64,000 bases of DNA from Gigaspora rosea (taxonomy: Eukaryota > Glomeromycota > Glomeromycetes > Diversisporales > Gigasporaceae), in the NCBI GenBank assembly GCA_003550325.1, contig QKWP01001204.1:70960-134959 (forward strand), read 5' to 3'. Numbering within the stretch: position 1 is the first letter of the stretch; the number at the start of each line of letters is the position of its first letter. Under the pieces are notes generated by a model. That model worked only from the letters and a program-made list of their open reading frames with translations. It ran no database searches and was not told the DNA's origin. The translations under genes were made by a program, and so were the position numbers. This document shows positions 52,932-64,000 of the stretch, one piece after another.

Positions 52932-53148
52932 GACCGTTTGAAGTTAATTTTTCGGTAACATCCCCGAAAAATGAACAACCAATCTAATCTTTGGATAACT
53001 CTCGCCAATCACTGATTTTACATCAACCAATGAAATTGTCCCATCTTTGTTAATTTTTATATGTTCGTTTCATACGTTCGTTTCATTTTACTCCCCTCCC
53101 AAGAGTCCTGAAAAGTGATGTTAACCGAAGAATCAACTTCAAACGGCC
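52932..53148. mobile_element. PIF/Harbinger-like miniature element, copy 2
   Basis: Homologous to 52211-52456 along its whole length (GTTTGAAGTTAATTTTTCGG ... TGATGTTAACCGAAG ... AACGGCC) with several small deletions. Flanked by TTA and TAG. Confidence 0.7.
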
Positions 53149-54202
53149 TAGAGACATAAAAGTTTAGATACAAATAGGCTTAAAAATAATTTTCTGTTAA
53201 TCACTAAGTCACGTGAATGGTAAGTGTTCGGAGACTCCCATATACGCCGATTGTTTTAGAGGTCTTTTTCTATAAACAGCTACATCAAATTTTTAAGTGA
53301 CGTGAAGAATAACAAACAAATCATTCAATAAAAAAAGCTATAAACAAGTCATAAATACGAAAAAAAATAAATGCACTAAGCCGTAAAAGAAAGCACTATA
53401 ACTAGCGTTCAGGTATATTCGAGCAGTTGAACAATCAATCGATTTGCCATTGAACGATCGGTTATATAATGGGTAAGGGCGAATTCGGAAGTAATTGTTC
53501 ATGAAAACAGCCTTTTTAACCTATTTTTACTAATAATTAAACATGTAGATATTACAATATTCTATAGACCGTTTTTGTAAAGACTCACCTTGTAATAAAT
53601 TTTAACGATTGGCTTATTTGGAATCAAACCAAATCGGCCGATATGCCTAACAAGAAAATCCAGTATATGCAATGAGAAAGAGAAGCTGAAACTTTTGATC
53701 ATTACTTATAAGATTGGATTTGATTGGTTAAAATTTTTATATGTTTTTATTAGTGTTGAAATTTTTGAAGTATCTTTTTTTAAAAAGTTAAATTTCTCCT
53801 AATAAAAATTATAAAAAGTTTAAACTAAATACATAGTTGAATAGAGATTGTCGAATACTACTTAAATATATAAAAAATTTTTTTTACAATTTTAAGTTTA
53901 TTATAAACTATTTGATGCGACTAGGCTGCTCGCTCCATAGTCAAAAAAATTGGTTTATTTTGATCGACAAAGATCAGCCCAAAGAGAAAAAACAATGAAA
54001 TACAAGAAATGAGTTCTAAACTTATCTTGGGACATTAATTAAAATTTAAAAAATATCGGAAAGGCAATTTTACTATAAGACATGTCCAACTTTAAACCCA
54101 ATCCCAAACCAACCCTTTACCCTAACTTTAATTAAAATTTCAAATTCATATAACTAGACACGACTTTAGACGTCTCCTAAATTAGATAATGATCATCAAA
54201 CT
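53149..54202. other. Non-coding; degraded miniature element near the right end
   Basis: 53925-54180 matches the interior of 52466-52755 (GATCAGCC, ACAATGAAATACAAGAAATG, TATCGGAAAGGCAATTTTA and CCCTAAC-like words), with weak ends. The rest shows nothing recognisable. Confidence 0.45.
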
Positions 54203-56284
54203 TTATGATTGTTTTATCTTAGATGGGTCACAACCATTGTAAACTCTGATTGCGTCCGCTGCGCCATTCCAAGATTGTCGCCCCAATAAACGATACTAGC
54301 AAAACAAAAAAAAAACAATCAATTTAAACGTTCCTTCGACGATTTAACATAAAAAAAATGAAGTGTTAAAAAAAAAATTACCTGAAAAGCATTAGGAATT
54401 CCAAATAAAACTTTCAAATATAAAGAAAACCCATATTTTTTTATTATTTGACATGGGTACGGATAATAACCTAAATCTTTTGCTATGAAAGATTGTTCAA
54501 TGTTAGCCTGTTAACACATTCAAAAAAAAAAAGAAAAGGCATTTCATTAATTATAATACCTAAACTATCTATTTCTATGAAATAATCTCCTTGAATTGTA
54601 TGTCTTGCTGCATTATAATATCTTTTTTGAAATAATTTTTGATGTTTTCGAATCTCTTTATGCATTTCAGGAATTGATGGATGTTGTGGTATGTATCCTT
54701 TGATTAAACTTGTAACATAACGTGCTTGCATTTCACTCAAAGGAAATATTGCTCCTATCAACTGAACCAATCCAATAAAAGCAATATTGGGATATTTTGG
54801 TGGAAACATCCTTTTATATAACCAAACCAAATTCTCTCTATATTCTTCATCAAATTCTTTTAAAACTTCTTGATCACAAACAATATCTCTATCTAAAAAT
54901 GGATATTCAATTTGATATCCGGTAGCATAGATTACTGCATCAATTTTTTCAACTTTAGTTCCATCCACGAATTCGATAGATCCATCTTCGTTCAATTGTG
55001 AAATGTCTGGTTTCACAATAAGGGTTCCAGTTGAAAGACGTTCATAAAAATTGGTCTTCATGGTTGGATGGCTATTAGAAGGTTTATCTTTAGGTTCTAA
55101 ACCTGGAGGTGGTAGTCCAATTGTAGCTTTCGAAATAATTTTGATTATATGATCTTTAATAAATTGAGGTAACCAAGTGATATAGAAGCGACTAAACTTG
55201 TGATCAATTGGTTTCCCATTTACAAGTCTTGGCACAATCCATGGAAGCGTTCCTTAAATTATATAATATATCAAGATATTAGGTTAAAATTTGGAATAAT
55301 TAATACTGTAATATTATATGAAATTCTTGGAATTCATACCTCGACGAGTACAGATATAAGATTGCGATGCATTTTCAGACAGTTCCACGGAAATATCCAT
55401 ACCACTAAAAATAATTGTTATAATTTATCAAAATTTGTAAAGTTTTCTTAAGTTATAATATCAATTAAGATACCATACCTATTTCCACATCCAACAATAA
55501 CGACACGTTTGTCTCTAAAGTTAGTGGGCTCTCGATAAAAATGTGAATGAATTTGAATTCCTTTAAATTTATCCATTCCTTTATAATTTGGTAGTCGAGG
55601 ATACCGATGATGTCCTGTGCAAACCATTACATAATCAAACACCCTTTCGGTTTCATCTTCACCTTTAGTGACATATCGGACTTTCCATCGTTGATCCGGA
55701 AGAATTGAAGCGTTTAAAACTGTGGTATTAAATTTTATATAAGGAATAAGTTGAAATCTTTCCGCGTACATATCGAAATACCTGAAAATATAAATTATAT
55801 TTATTAATGAATGAAAAGATTGTTATATCATTAAGTTATTGATAATTTACTTTGCTACGAGCTTATTATGCATAAAATAAGGCCAATCAGGAGGAATTGG
55901 GAAATCTGAAAATGTTGACTATAATCGACAAAAAAAAGGTCAATTGAATCTTTTATACAAAAACTCATTTAAAAATATATATAATGAATATTTTCGTTCA
56001 CCATTTCTTTACTAGTATTTATGATCACACTCTTATAGATTGAAGAATGTGGATCCTTATTTTCTTCATCGACTTCAGTAAACCGCCAAAGTCCCGCAGT
56101 ATTAGAGGATGCTTCTAAACATACTGGTTCGAGATTATCAGCAAGGCATTGCTTAATACATGTAAGCCCAGATGCTCCTTATTATAATAAAAAATATTCA
56201 TGAGAGAACATTCATGAGTTAATATAAAAAAAAAAATATCTATTCATTACCTGCACCGATAATTGCAACAAGAGGTTTTGACAT
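54203..56284 (-). CDS. Flavin-containing monooxygenase, 8 exons, 510 aa
   Basis: Exons on the minus strand: 56284-56251, 56177-56002, 55918-55851, 55781-55479, 55404-55340, 55252-54560, 54482-54382 and 54295-54203. All introns are GT...AG and the phases sum to one uninterrupted 510-residue frame. The FAD-binding GAGASG is at residues 10-15 with GLWRF at 40-44. The FMO signature FKGIQIHSHFY is at 165-175, the NADPH-binding GCGNSG at 190-195 and YATGY at 324-328. The C-terminal part ends YRLLGRQSWNGAADAI, as in the family. Length fits FMOs (about 450-550). These enzymes add one oxygen atom from O2 to nitrogen or sulfur of soft nucleophiles using NADPH. The substrate cannot be read from sequence. 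It lies about 4.4 kb from the start of the ArsJ-like gene; a functional link is not shown. Confidence 0.92.
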
Positions 56285-56818
56285 TTTTTTTTTCAGGAGA
56301 CAGAGAAGAAATCGTGGTATATATACGGTAAAAACATCCATAAACGAAGGTCGTACAACAACATTAGATGCACCTTGCTTTTTTACGATAGCACAAAAAA
56401 TTTTTAATTCTAAATTATTAATTAACATCGTAGATTTCCAAATTTGCATTTGTTGCTTGATTATCTAATATTTATAATCTATTTTAAGTTAATCAAATGT
56501 TTCACAGATTGAAGGTGGTGCTGTATCTAAAGTCGGTGACATTCAATATCAATCAACATGCACATAAAAAATCTGGAATAGCATATAATTAATCTTCGAT
56601 CTCCGATTAATCCAAATTACGAAACCTCCCAGCATGACCACTAAAATCAGCTACGTTTTCGCTGTTTAAAATTTGATCTTGTAAACCTAACAAGTAAACA
56701 TATTATTTATATCGATATTATAAAGCTTAAATTTTTAATTAAAAAGTTTTATTGTGTAAAAAAAGAGCCCCATAACAAATTGCAGCACGGAATGATACTG
56801 CAATGCATGAAAATGTTT
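56285..56818. other. Upstream region of the monooxygenase
   Basis: Presumed promoter region. No second gene or clear motif was seen. The open frame 56240-56449 is an extension through the first exon and its upstream DNA. Confidence 0.35.
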
Positions 56819-56978
56819 GGATATGGAACCACACGAACCTGCACGTAAATCCTTATGAGACAATTTATGAGAAAACACGTTTATAACACGTAATAAGGCA
56901 CAGATTCCGTGCAACAGTGCACGTACTAACGTGCTGTTTGCATTGTCTCGTGCATATTTACGTGCAGGTGACATATCC
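56819..56978. repeat. Inverted-repeat element
   Basis: GGATATG and ACCTGCACGTAAAT at the left mirror ATTTACGTGCAGGT and CATATCC at the right. Diverged GAGACAAT and CACGTTA words pair further inside. Probably a miniature element; no clear target duplication. Confidence 0.55.
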
Positions 56979-57656
56979 GTGCATATACACATAACATATA
57001 TCCATACATACATTCATATACATTATTTTATATGCAAATAAATATTATAAAATGTATTTTTATAATAATTTTATTAACTAAATTTTATAATACAATACTT
57101 TAATTTATTAAATTACAAATATGAATCTTAATTTATATGCCAAATAATAAATACCTCTAATTACTAAAACTATGATTTTAAAAATAACGCAATAATATCA
57201 AAATGAAAGGTTCAAAAAAATTTTGAAATTATACTCTAGCAATGACTCTAACAGTGGCAGCTCCAATTGTGACAACTCCAATAGCAGTAATTCAAAGGAG
57301 ATACTAAGAATCAGAAGCAAAATGCAATGATATACAACAAGTAGTAAAAAATAAGAGAAAAAAAGTAAAAAAACAAAGCCATGATGCCTCTAAACATGAA
57401 GAAAAAACATATACGCAAAGCAACAATAATTTCAATAGAGCAACTCCCAAGGCAATAACTCCAATGGGTAATTTTAAAACTATAACAAACTAAAAAAAAA
57501 ATTAATTAAAAATTAGTGAGTTGTAAAAAAAATTAAAATTTATAAAAAATACAAAAAAATAATAGAAAATATAAGAGTAAATAAAAAAACAAAAAAACAA
57601 AAAGCACTTTATTTGTATGTAATAATGCCCTCTGCACTTTGTTTTGGACTAGAGTT

Positions 57657-57763
57657 GCTGGTGAAACTGGTGAAACTTGGTGAAACTGGTGACTATCTAA
57701 AATCTGATTTGCTGGTGAATGCAATAGTCAATCAGATTTTAGATAGTCACCAGTTTCACCAGC
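57657..57763. repeat. Long hairpin with an internal tandem copy in one arm
   Basis: The right arm, 57730-57763 (AATCAGATTTTAGATAGTCA then CCAGTTTCACCAGC), is the exact complement of the left arm (57657-57709), except that the left arm has an extra 19-bp AACTTGGTGAAACTGGTGA unit. GCTGGTGAA also recurs in the loop. Confidence 0.8.
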
Positions 57764-59942
57764 GTTCACAAACAACTATATTTTGGACCCTGCATATTAT
57801 TTTAAAATGTGTATGTACCTTATTTTGAGTCAAAATATAATTTTTTTGAAATTCTATAACAGTATTTGAAATTGTCTCTAATCAATTTGCCAACAAAAAC
57901 ATTTCAAAAACACCAAATTTATTTCACTAATAAGCTTATTTTACAGAATATTAATTACAGAAAGTTCATTTTGTAAATACTATAAACTGCTACATAAAAG
58001 ATTTCCATAATAGTAAACCCACTATGTATCATCCCCAGGTCTACAATATAGGTTGAGATTTTTGTAAAAATTAAAAAACCTGGGTATACTATAGAATTTA
58101 AAATAATAAAATACCTGGGTACACTATAGAATAAACATTCAAATAGCTTGAAAATAAAATGTAATTGTACTAATAGTACTATATTTATATTGCCCAGTAC
58201 TGGACCCACACATAAAATCTCAAATTATCAGACCCATTATCTGTACAATTGACCTATGAGTCTACTATTGGGTTTAAAATTGAAAAATGTAACAGATCCG
58301 GGTCTTTTATATGCCAGTTTACAGTAGTATATTTTGTTAGCAGCTAATTTTATTAACAAAGTAATTCTAGTCAATATTATTAGGATTAAGGTTAAAGCAA
58401 GTATAAAACAAATTTGTTTGTAAAATAAGCTGTTGATAAAATATACTTTCTACTAAATGAACTTGTCTGTAATCTTGTCAGTGAAATATATTCAGTAAAA
58501 TGTAGTGTCTTTGAAGTGATAATTAGTGAAATAATATGGACCTACTTTGAGTATTATGTTATATGGTGAGTGACAATATTTCATGATGTGCATGGTCAAT
58601 ATTTTAGATAATGTGGTAATTTTTTAAAATTCAAATTAACATACAGCCTGCTATTATACACAAATACAGTAAATATTTATTTATTTACATATCAAATGTA
58701 ATTTGTATCTATTATTATATGGAAATTATAATTATCAAGTGTAAAAAAAAGCCAAAAATAAATATTAATTTACTTATAAATTAAATGTGATTTGTGCAAA
58801 TCAATGCACAAAAATTATAATTATTAAAATCTTAATAATTTTTATTTTAGTACATAGAATTATGATTGTTAAGAATTTTAATAATTATAATAATTGTGAT
58901 GCAGAATTATAATTGTTAAAAAGCTTAATTTAATAATTATAATATCAATACACTGAAATTAAAAAATCTTAACAAGTAAATTTCTATATAATATAAATTA
59001 TTATAACCTTTTTGAAAGTATCTTAACAATAAAGCCATAATTAATATTTTTTAGATAGGTTTATTGTTTGAGTTTTGCACTTTTTTATATATAAATATTC
59101 TTTTATTTTGATTTATACAAATAAATCAAAAAATATATTGCAATTTTTTATTCTAAAGTTTAAAATTTTTAGCCAACTACTATTTATATAGATTAATTTT
59201 TTTGAAATAGAAAAAAAAGAATACTAATAGTTTAATTATTAGAACAATAGCATTTTGCTATTTACTAAGAAGTGCTTTTTTATTAAATAGATTTGGAATT
59301 CAATATAAGGTTAATCAAGATCTTTTTTTTATTTTATAGCATTTATTTGCTTTTTTTTGTTTACTTTTTTTTTTTAGATAATATCCTTTGATGACATTGT
59401 TAAAAGTTAGAGTTAGTATTCAAGTTAGAATTAGTATTTGGGTTTTGATTAGAATTAGTATTTGAGTTAGGGCCAAAAATAATTGTAGTAAGTTATATTT
59501 TTAATTTTGATGTTTTAAACTAGAATACTAAACTTAAAAATTAAATTTTGTAAAATAATCTATTCAATATATATTTATAAAAGATTTGTAAAAGCTTTTT
59601 AATTTCAGTAGAGATAATAATAGTAGTTTGATTGTTATTGGTTTTAAGCAAAATAATCTTTTTAGACTAGAAAGTTGTGCAGATAACAATAATAGATTAG
59701 ATAAAGTAAATTCTAAATAAACAAAAAAACTAGAGGAACAAAAACAAACTTCTTCACAATAGCATAATTGTCTGGAGCATAGCAGAGAATAATCTATAGT
59801 ATAGTGATAGACCAGATTTTGTATATAATTTTGTTTATACAGTATCTATTCTTGATTAAATGATTATCAATTTATTAATTTATTGGTTCTATTTTTAGCT
59901 AATAGCCAAAAAATAAATTCTTAGCTCCAGATATTAATAGTA
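57764..59942. other. Non-coding, dispersed short repeats
   Basis: ACCTGGGTAYACTATAGAAT occurs twice (about 58078 and 58112), with related CCAGGTCTACAATATAGG at 58035 and AGACCCAGGTCTAG at 62085. TTACAGA(C/A)AA(G)TTCATTT-like words link it to the 16374-16538 family. No gene recognised. Confidence 0.4.
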
Positions 59943-60259
59943 CTGTATATTCCCGAAAATAAGCAACCCCTAAAATAAGCAATCACCCTGTTTTTTTTCA
60001 AAAATCTAAAAAAACACGTCAGCAGTTGCTACATATAAAACGTTTTTTCTACTAAGTAAACTTCAAAAGGTCGATTAAGTAAAATTGTTCAGCGTATAAA
60101 AATACACCCACAGTAAAAATTTGGTGTCATTTAGACAACTTTTTATTAGTACGTTTTTTAATTTTTTCAAAAAACTCAATATTTCGAAAATAAGCAACCC
60201 CTCATTTTTTGTGTAAATTTTTGGCCAAAAAATGGTTGCTTATTTTCGGGAATATACGG
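59943..60259. mobile_element. TA-flanked miniature element, 317 bp
   Basis: Terminal repeats GTATATTCCCGAAAATAAGC (left, after CT) and the near-identical inverted right end (after CC). TA flanks both sides (59941-59942, 60260-60261). An internal TTTCGAAAATAAGCAACCCC copy sits close to the right end. Non-coding. Confidence 0.75.
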
Positions 60260-60309
60260 TATTTGTTTTCAAGTTTATATATATATATGTAGTTATAATG
60301 AATTACAAA

Positions 60310-61165
60310 ATTTAGTAGATTATTGAATTTTTTATTATAAAATCTTGAACTTTATCAATAATTGGTATTAAATTTTCTAAGCTATACTGTATAGCAATAT
60401 TTAAAATACCGGCATGTGCTGCACATCACTGATAAATTAATTCTTTATTGCCTTTTGAAGCTAATTTGGTTTTAAGATCACAACCCATAATATTATTGAT
60501 TTTGCATTATCAGTTGTAAATTCTAATAACTTGCTATTAATATTTGCATCATTTAAAATGTCTAAAAAAGTTTCTATATTCTGATTGCTGTATATTGTTC
60601 TGAAAAGTAATGCAAATCAAGTAAAAATTGGTGCAATTTTTATTCTTTATTAATATAATAAACTGTTATATCTTTAAGATTGTATTTTAATAGAGCTCTA
60701 AATATTACAAATAATTGATACTTATTGTGTTTTTGCAACCTTTCTTTAATTTTTCTTCTATATTTTTGAGCCACTTTATAATTTTATTTTTTATATTTTG
60801 GAAATATGGCACTTGGTACTTTTTATCAAAAAAATTTAACATTTTAATAAAATATAAATTATCTACAATTGCAAATAGAAGTTGACAACAAATTATAAAA
60901 TCTATATTGAATCTGTAAAGTTCTTTATATAATTGATCTTGTTTTGAATATAGTTTAGATTAAATTTATTTAATGTAGCTTGTATATATTTAGCTTTTTC
61001 TTTATGTTTTATGCACAAATATGTAGCAAATGTTCTAGAAGAGTTTGTTGCTTTATATCATACTTTGCAAAAAGAACAAATAAGTGATTTAATTGTATTT
61101 TAATTATTATACTCTTTAGAAAAAAAATTTTACACCCAAGAAAATTCATGAAAAGTAACTAGAAG
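60310..61165 (-). pseudogene. Degraded hAT transposase fragment
   Basis: Minus-strand translations over several frames give a BED-like finger fragment (SLICSFCK ... ATYLCIKHKEKAKYI, about 61070-60970). Then come a TTDNAKS motif around the second catalytic aspartate (about 60510) and CAAHAGILNIAIQYSLENL (about 60420-60370). Stops and frame changes are frequent and no dimerisation domain was found. It is unrelated at sequence level to the transposase at 21157-23580. Assignment rests on motif order only. Confidence 0.55.
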
Positions 61166-61261
61166 TAGCTATAGAAGTAGTTGTAGAAATTGTTATATAA
61201 ATTAAATCAGACCCAACTTTATATAGAAAAATCAACATCACTTTTAGTTTTATTATAAATA

Positions 61262-61754
61262 CAGTTACCTCTCTCTAATCGGAACCTCTCTAAACTAAAC
61301 ACTATTAAACTCTGTCTAAACTGAACAAAATTTTCTAGAACATTTGTAAATTTTATTATAAAGTTCAGATAAGCTATATATAACTTTATAAAAACTGAAC
61401 TTTTTCAAAATTTTAACATAGTAAAAAAAAGCAGTCACAGTCAGTGTTGTCATGGGACAGCTTTGGACAGTAGTTTGGACAATCTTGGACAATTTTGGAC
61501 AATTAAATAAAGTAAAATTACTTAAAATTTTATTAAGACAATCTATTTTAATTTTAACTGGAATGTGTTCAGCACCTCAAAAAATATATAATCATATATT
61601 TTTTAGACAAATTTAATAATTATTAAAGCCTGTAAAAGCTTTGAACAATCTTGGACGCTTGGATATTTTGGACATGGACAAGGCCAAAAAAGGCATTGAA
61701 CAGCCAAAACGTACAACACTGGTCCCAGTAGTTCAGATTAGAGAGAGTTGACTG
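61262..61754. mobile_element. TA-flanked miniature element, split by a hAT element
   Basis: CAGTTACCTCTCTCTAATCG at the left and CAGTCAACTCTCTCTAATCT read inward from the right; TA outside both ends (61260-61261, 61755-61756). Same family as 19279-19472. The interior is interrupted at 61442-61721. Confidence 0.75.
61442..61721. mobile_element. hAT-type miniature element nested in the previous one
   Basis: Begins CAGTGTTGTCATGGGACAG and ends ACAACACTG. Flanks GTCACAGT (61434-61441) and GTCCCAGT (61722-61729) agree at 7 of 8 positions. The subterminal TTGGACAATTTTGGACAAT words are repeated, as in hAT elements. The CAGTGTTG tip is shared with 8359-9529. Confidence 0.75.
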
Positions 61755-62559
61755 TACTATTATTTTCTTCAAAACTATTTTCATTTTCAGATTTACTATT
61801 AATTTCTAGGCTCTCAATGTTTTGATTTTTAGATATTATTAAAGATCCAAATTTCAAAAAATAAAGTTCAAAAACTTCATTAAAATTTTTTTATAATTCA
61901 ATTAAAAAGAAGTGTAAATTATACAGTAACAATAAGTATTTTAATTACATATTTTCTATTTTTTTCAAAACATTTAAATTACTAATACTAATTTGTGTAC
62001 TTGGCTTTACTCATATAAAGTAAACTATAAAAGTTTATATACTAGGCCCAGATCTATTTCATTCTACTATTTTTTAAACACTTTAGTAGACCCAGGTCTA
62101 GCATTTGCCAAAAGGATATTATAAAAAGAAAAAAATTTAAAGTACAAACTTGCATTTATAAAAGTATACTATAAAAAAACTATTTTAGATATTTAATTAA
62201 TAAAGAATCTGGTTTATATCTGGGTTTAATTTATAGTAGGTCTACTATTTTGGTGAATCTTGTATATAAACTTTTACAGTAGTCTTATTGTTTTTGATTA
62301 TAAGTTTTTATTACTTTTTTTTAGTCATATTTAAATTAAACAATTGCTAGATTATATATATTAATTAGACTTAATTTTATAACTCAAATATTGAAGTATC
62401 TAAATTACTATATATGTATACAACAAGTAATTCTAGATTTTAAACAAGTTTAATATTATAATACATGTGTAAAAAATATAACAATTTAATATAAAATAAA
62501 TATTTAAGAATAGCAAAATTTATTAAATATAAAAAAAATTTATAATCTGCTATTTAATA

Positions 62560-63540
62560 TTATTATTCAAGTTAAAAAGAGAGCAAGACAGTGAGGCTTT
62601 AGCATACTATCAATTACACAGAAAACCAGAATACTAGTAAGAAAAACTAGTACAGTCAGCTTCTAAATCAAGAATAGCAAAAATAAGCAGAATTTAATTA
62701 ATTGCCTATTTAGAATATTATACATGAAAGCTAATTTAACCAGTTTTTGTGCAGATATAAAACAGAATTATAATAGGCAGCTAATAGTGCATTTACTTAT
62801 TTGTGTAGTAATACAAACTTCTAGAAAAGAAATAGCCAATAAGAGAGTGCAAATTTTACTATTTCAGATCAGCCTAATAAAGAATCCAAACATGCATAAA
62901 AGAAGAAAAAATAAAAATAATAAGAATGAACTTTTATATATAGTAAGCTTATTCTAATTCTATAAACACTAGTATTAAAACTCTAATTCTAAATTTTTAT
63001 TTTGCCTACTTAGTTTATTTACAAAATTAGAGATTGTACTATTTACAAATAAGTAAAATAGCTAATAGCTACTCTAGAAAAGCAAACTAAATTCTTATTC
63101 ACCTACTTAGTTTCACAAAATCCTGCTATTTTGTAAATGCTTCATGTCTATAGCTGGTCTGCATTATAAAGATTTATGCAGATAGAAAACTACCAGCTAA
63201 TTTTAAAGCATCTACTTATTTGTAAAGTAATACAACTCCTGGAGAGAAAATAACCAATTAGAGAGTACAAAGTTTGACTATATTGGATTAGTCTAACAAA
63301 GAATTCCAATATGTACAAAAAAGAAAAAAGTAAAAATATACAATAATAAATATTTAAATTGATCTTGGTGCACTAATTAAAAATGATAAAAATAATATAT
63401 ACAGTAAATATAACTTGAACTCTGTAGCTTCTAATATTAAGGCCTAATTCTAAATTTTTATCTAATGCTCTTAGTTTATTTATAGAATCAGTTTTTGGTT
63501 TAACTGTGCAAATAAGTAAAAGTATAAAAATTTAATTGCA
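62560..63540. repeat. Old direct duplication, two units of about 350 bp
   Basis: 62750-63060 and 63180-63540 share, in order, GCAGATA, AGCTAAT, CATTTACTTATTTGT-like, AATACAA(A)CT, AGAGAGT(G/A)CAAA, AAGAA(T)CCAA and CTAATTCTAAATTTTTAT. The open frame at 62724-62957 lies in the first unit and is not matched in the second, so it is unlikely to be a gene. Confidence 0.55.
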
Positions 63541-64000
63541 AAACCCTTTATTAACAGCTTGCCTGCTTTTGTGAGTAAAAAACTACTGGACAATATTACA
63601 AATTACTAGCTAATTATATATCAAATACACTAATAAAATTTAATAAAGGTTTGATATCTAGCATGTGCTAGAATGCATTTAAAAACATTTTATATTCTAT
63701 AAATACATATATTTGTAAAATTGTATATATTTTTTATTTTACTAATTATAGAAGTTTTAGAGATATAATTATATATCTTTATACGTTATGCAGACAAATT
63801 TGCCTATGAAATTTGATTTTTGTACAATTGCTAAAAATGAAGTAGGAGATGTTTCCCAAAATATATTTAATCCAATTTAGTTAGATTTGAATAATATTAT
63901 TGTAAAGTATAATTTGTATAAGTAAATATTAATTTTATACTGATAGATATGCATATCCGGGTACCCCTATAAAAGAGATAATCAAGTAATGCTCTAGCAG
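63541..64000. other. Non-coding window end
   Basis: A/T-rich, nothing recognisable. Confidence 0.4.

Noticed and set aside
62724-62957. 77-residue open frame
   Set aside because: Lies in one unit of an old duplication and is not preserved in the other; no family recognised.

Overview
The window looks like a gene-poor, transposon-rich stretch of a fungal nuclear genome, most likely an arbuscular mycorrhizal fungus of the Rhizophagus type. This is inferred from the very high A+T content, host genes split by many short GT...AG introns, interstitial TTAGGG-like tracts, and a load of hAT, Helitron, LINE and miniature elements. No species can be proven from the sequence alone.

Layout. 1-237 holds the 5' part of an unrecognised gene on the minus strand. 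1-20350 is mostly repeats: several miniature inverted-repeat elements with recognisable target-site duplications, tandem arrays, a perfect 27-bp-arm palindrome and a local segmental duplication. 20357-24181 is a complete-looking hAT transposon with an uninterrupted three-exon transposase. 26618-33966 is a decayed LINE with ORF1, endonuclease, reverse transcriptase, RNase H and a zinc finger. 34460 to about 41400 or beyond is a Helitron with a broken Rep/helicase on the minus strand and a convergent, open OB-fold-like gene on the plus strand.

The host-gene block is 44843-56284. It has an intron-rich GAPDH-like gene (+), a convergent five-exon gene for an ArsJ-like transporter (-), and an intact eight-exon flavin-containing monooxygenase (-). 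In bacteria GAPDH and ArsJ form a two-step arsenate detoxification pathway. GAPDH uses arsenate in place of phosphate to make 1-arseno-3-phosphoglycerate, and ArsJ exports it. Finding the two as immediate neighbours in a eukaryote-type, intron-bearing context is the most interesting feature here. Both copies carry disabling changes (a stop and a reading-frame break in GAPDH, one stop in ArsJ), so the local pair may be a decaying copy, or the sequence may contain errors.

56285-64000 returns to repeats: an inverted-repeat element, a long hairpin, a TA-flanked miniature element, a degraded hAT transposase, a hAT miniature element nested inside a TA-flanked one, and an old tandem duplication. A second notable pattern runs through the window. 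At least five miniature elements share the same internal core of roughly 60 bp but have different terminal inverted repeats, several with 9-bp target duplications of the Mutator type. No LTR or virus-like element, CRISPR array, tRNA or rRNA was recognised.
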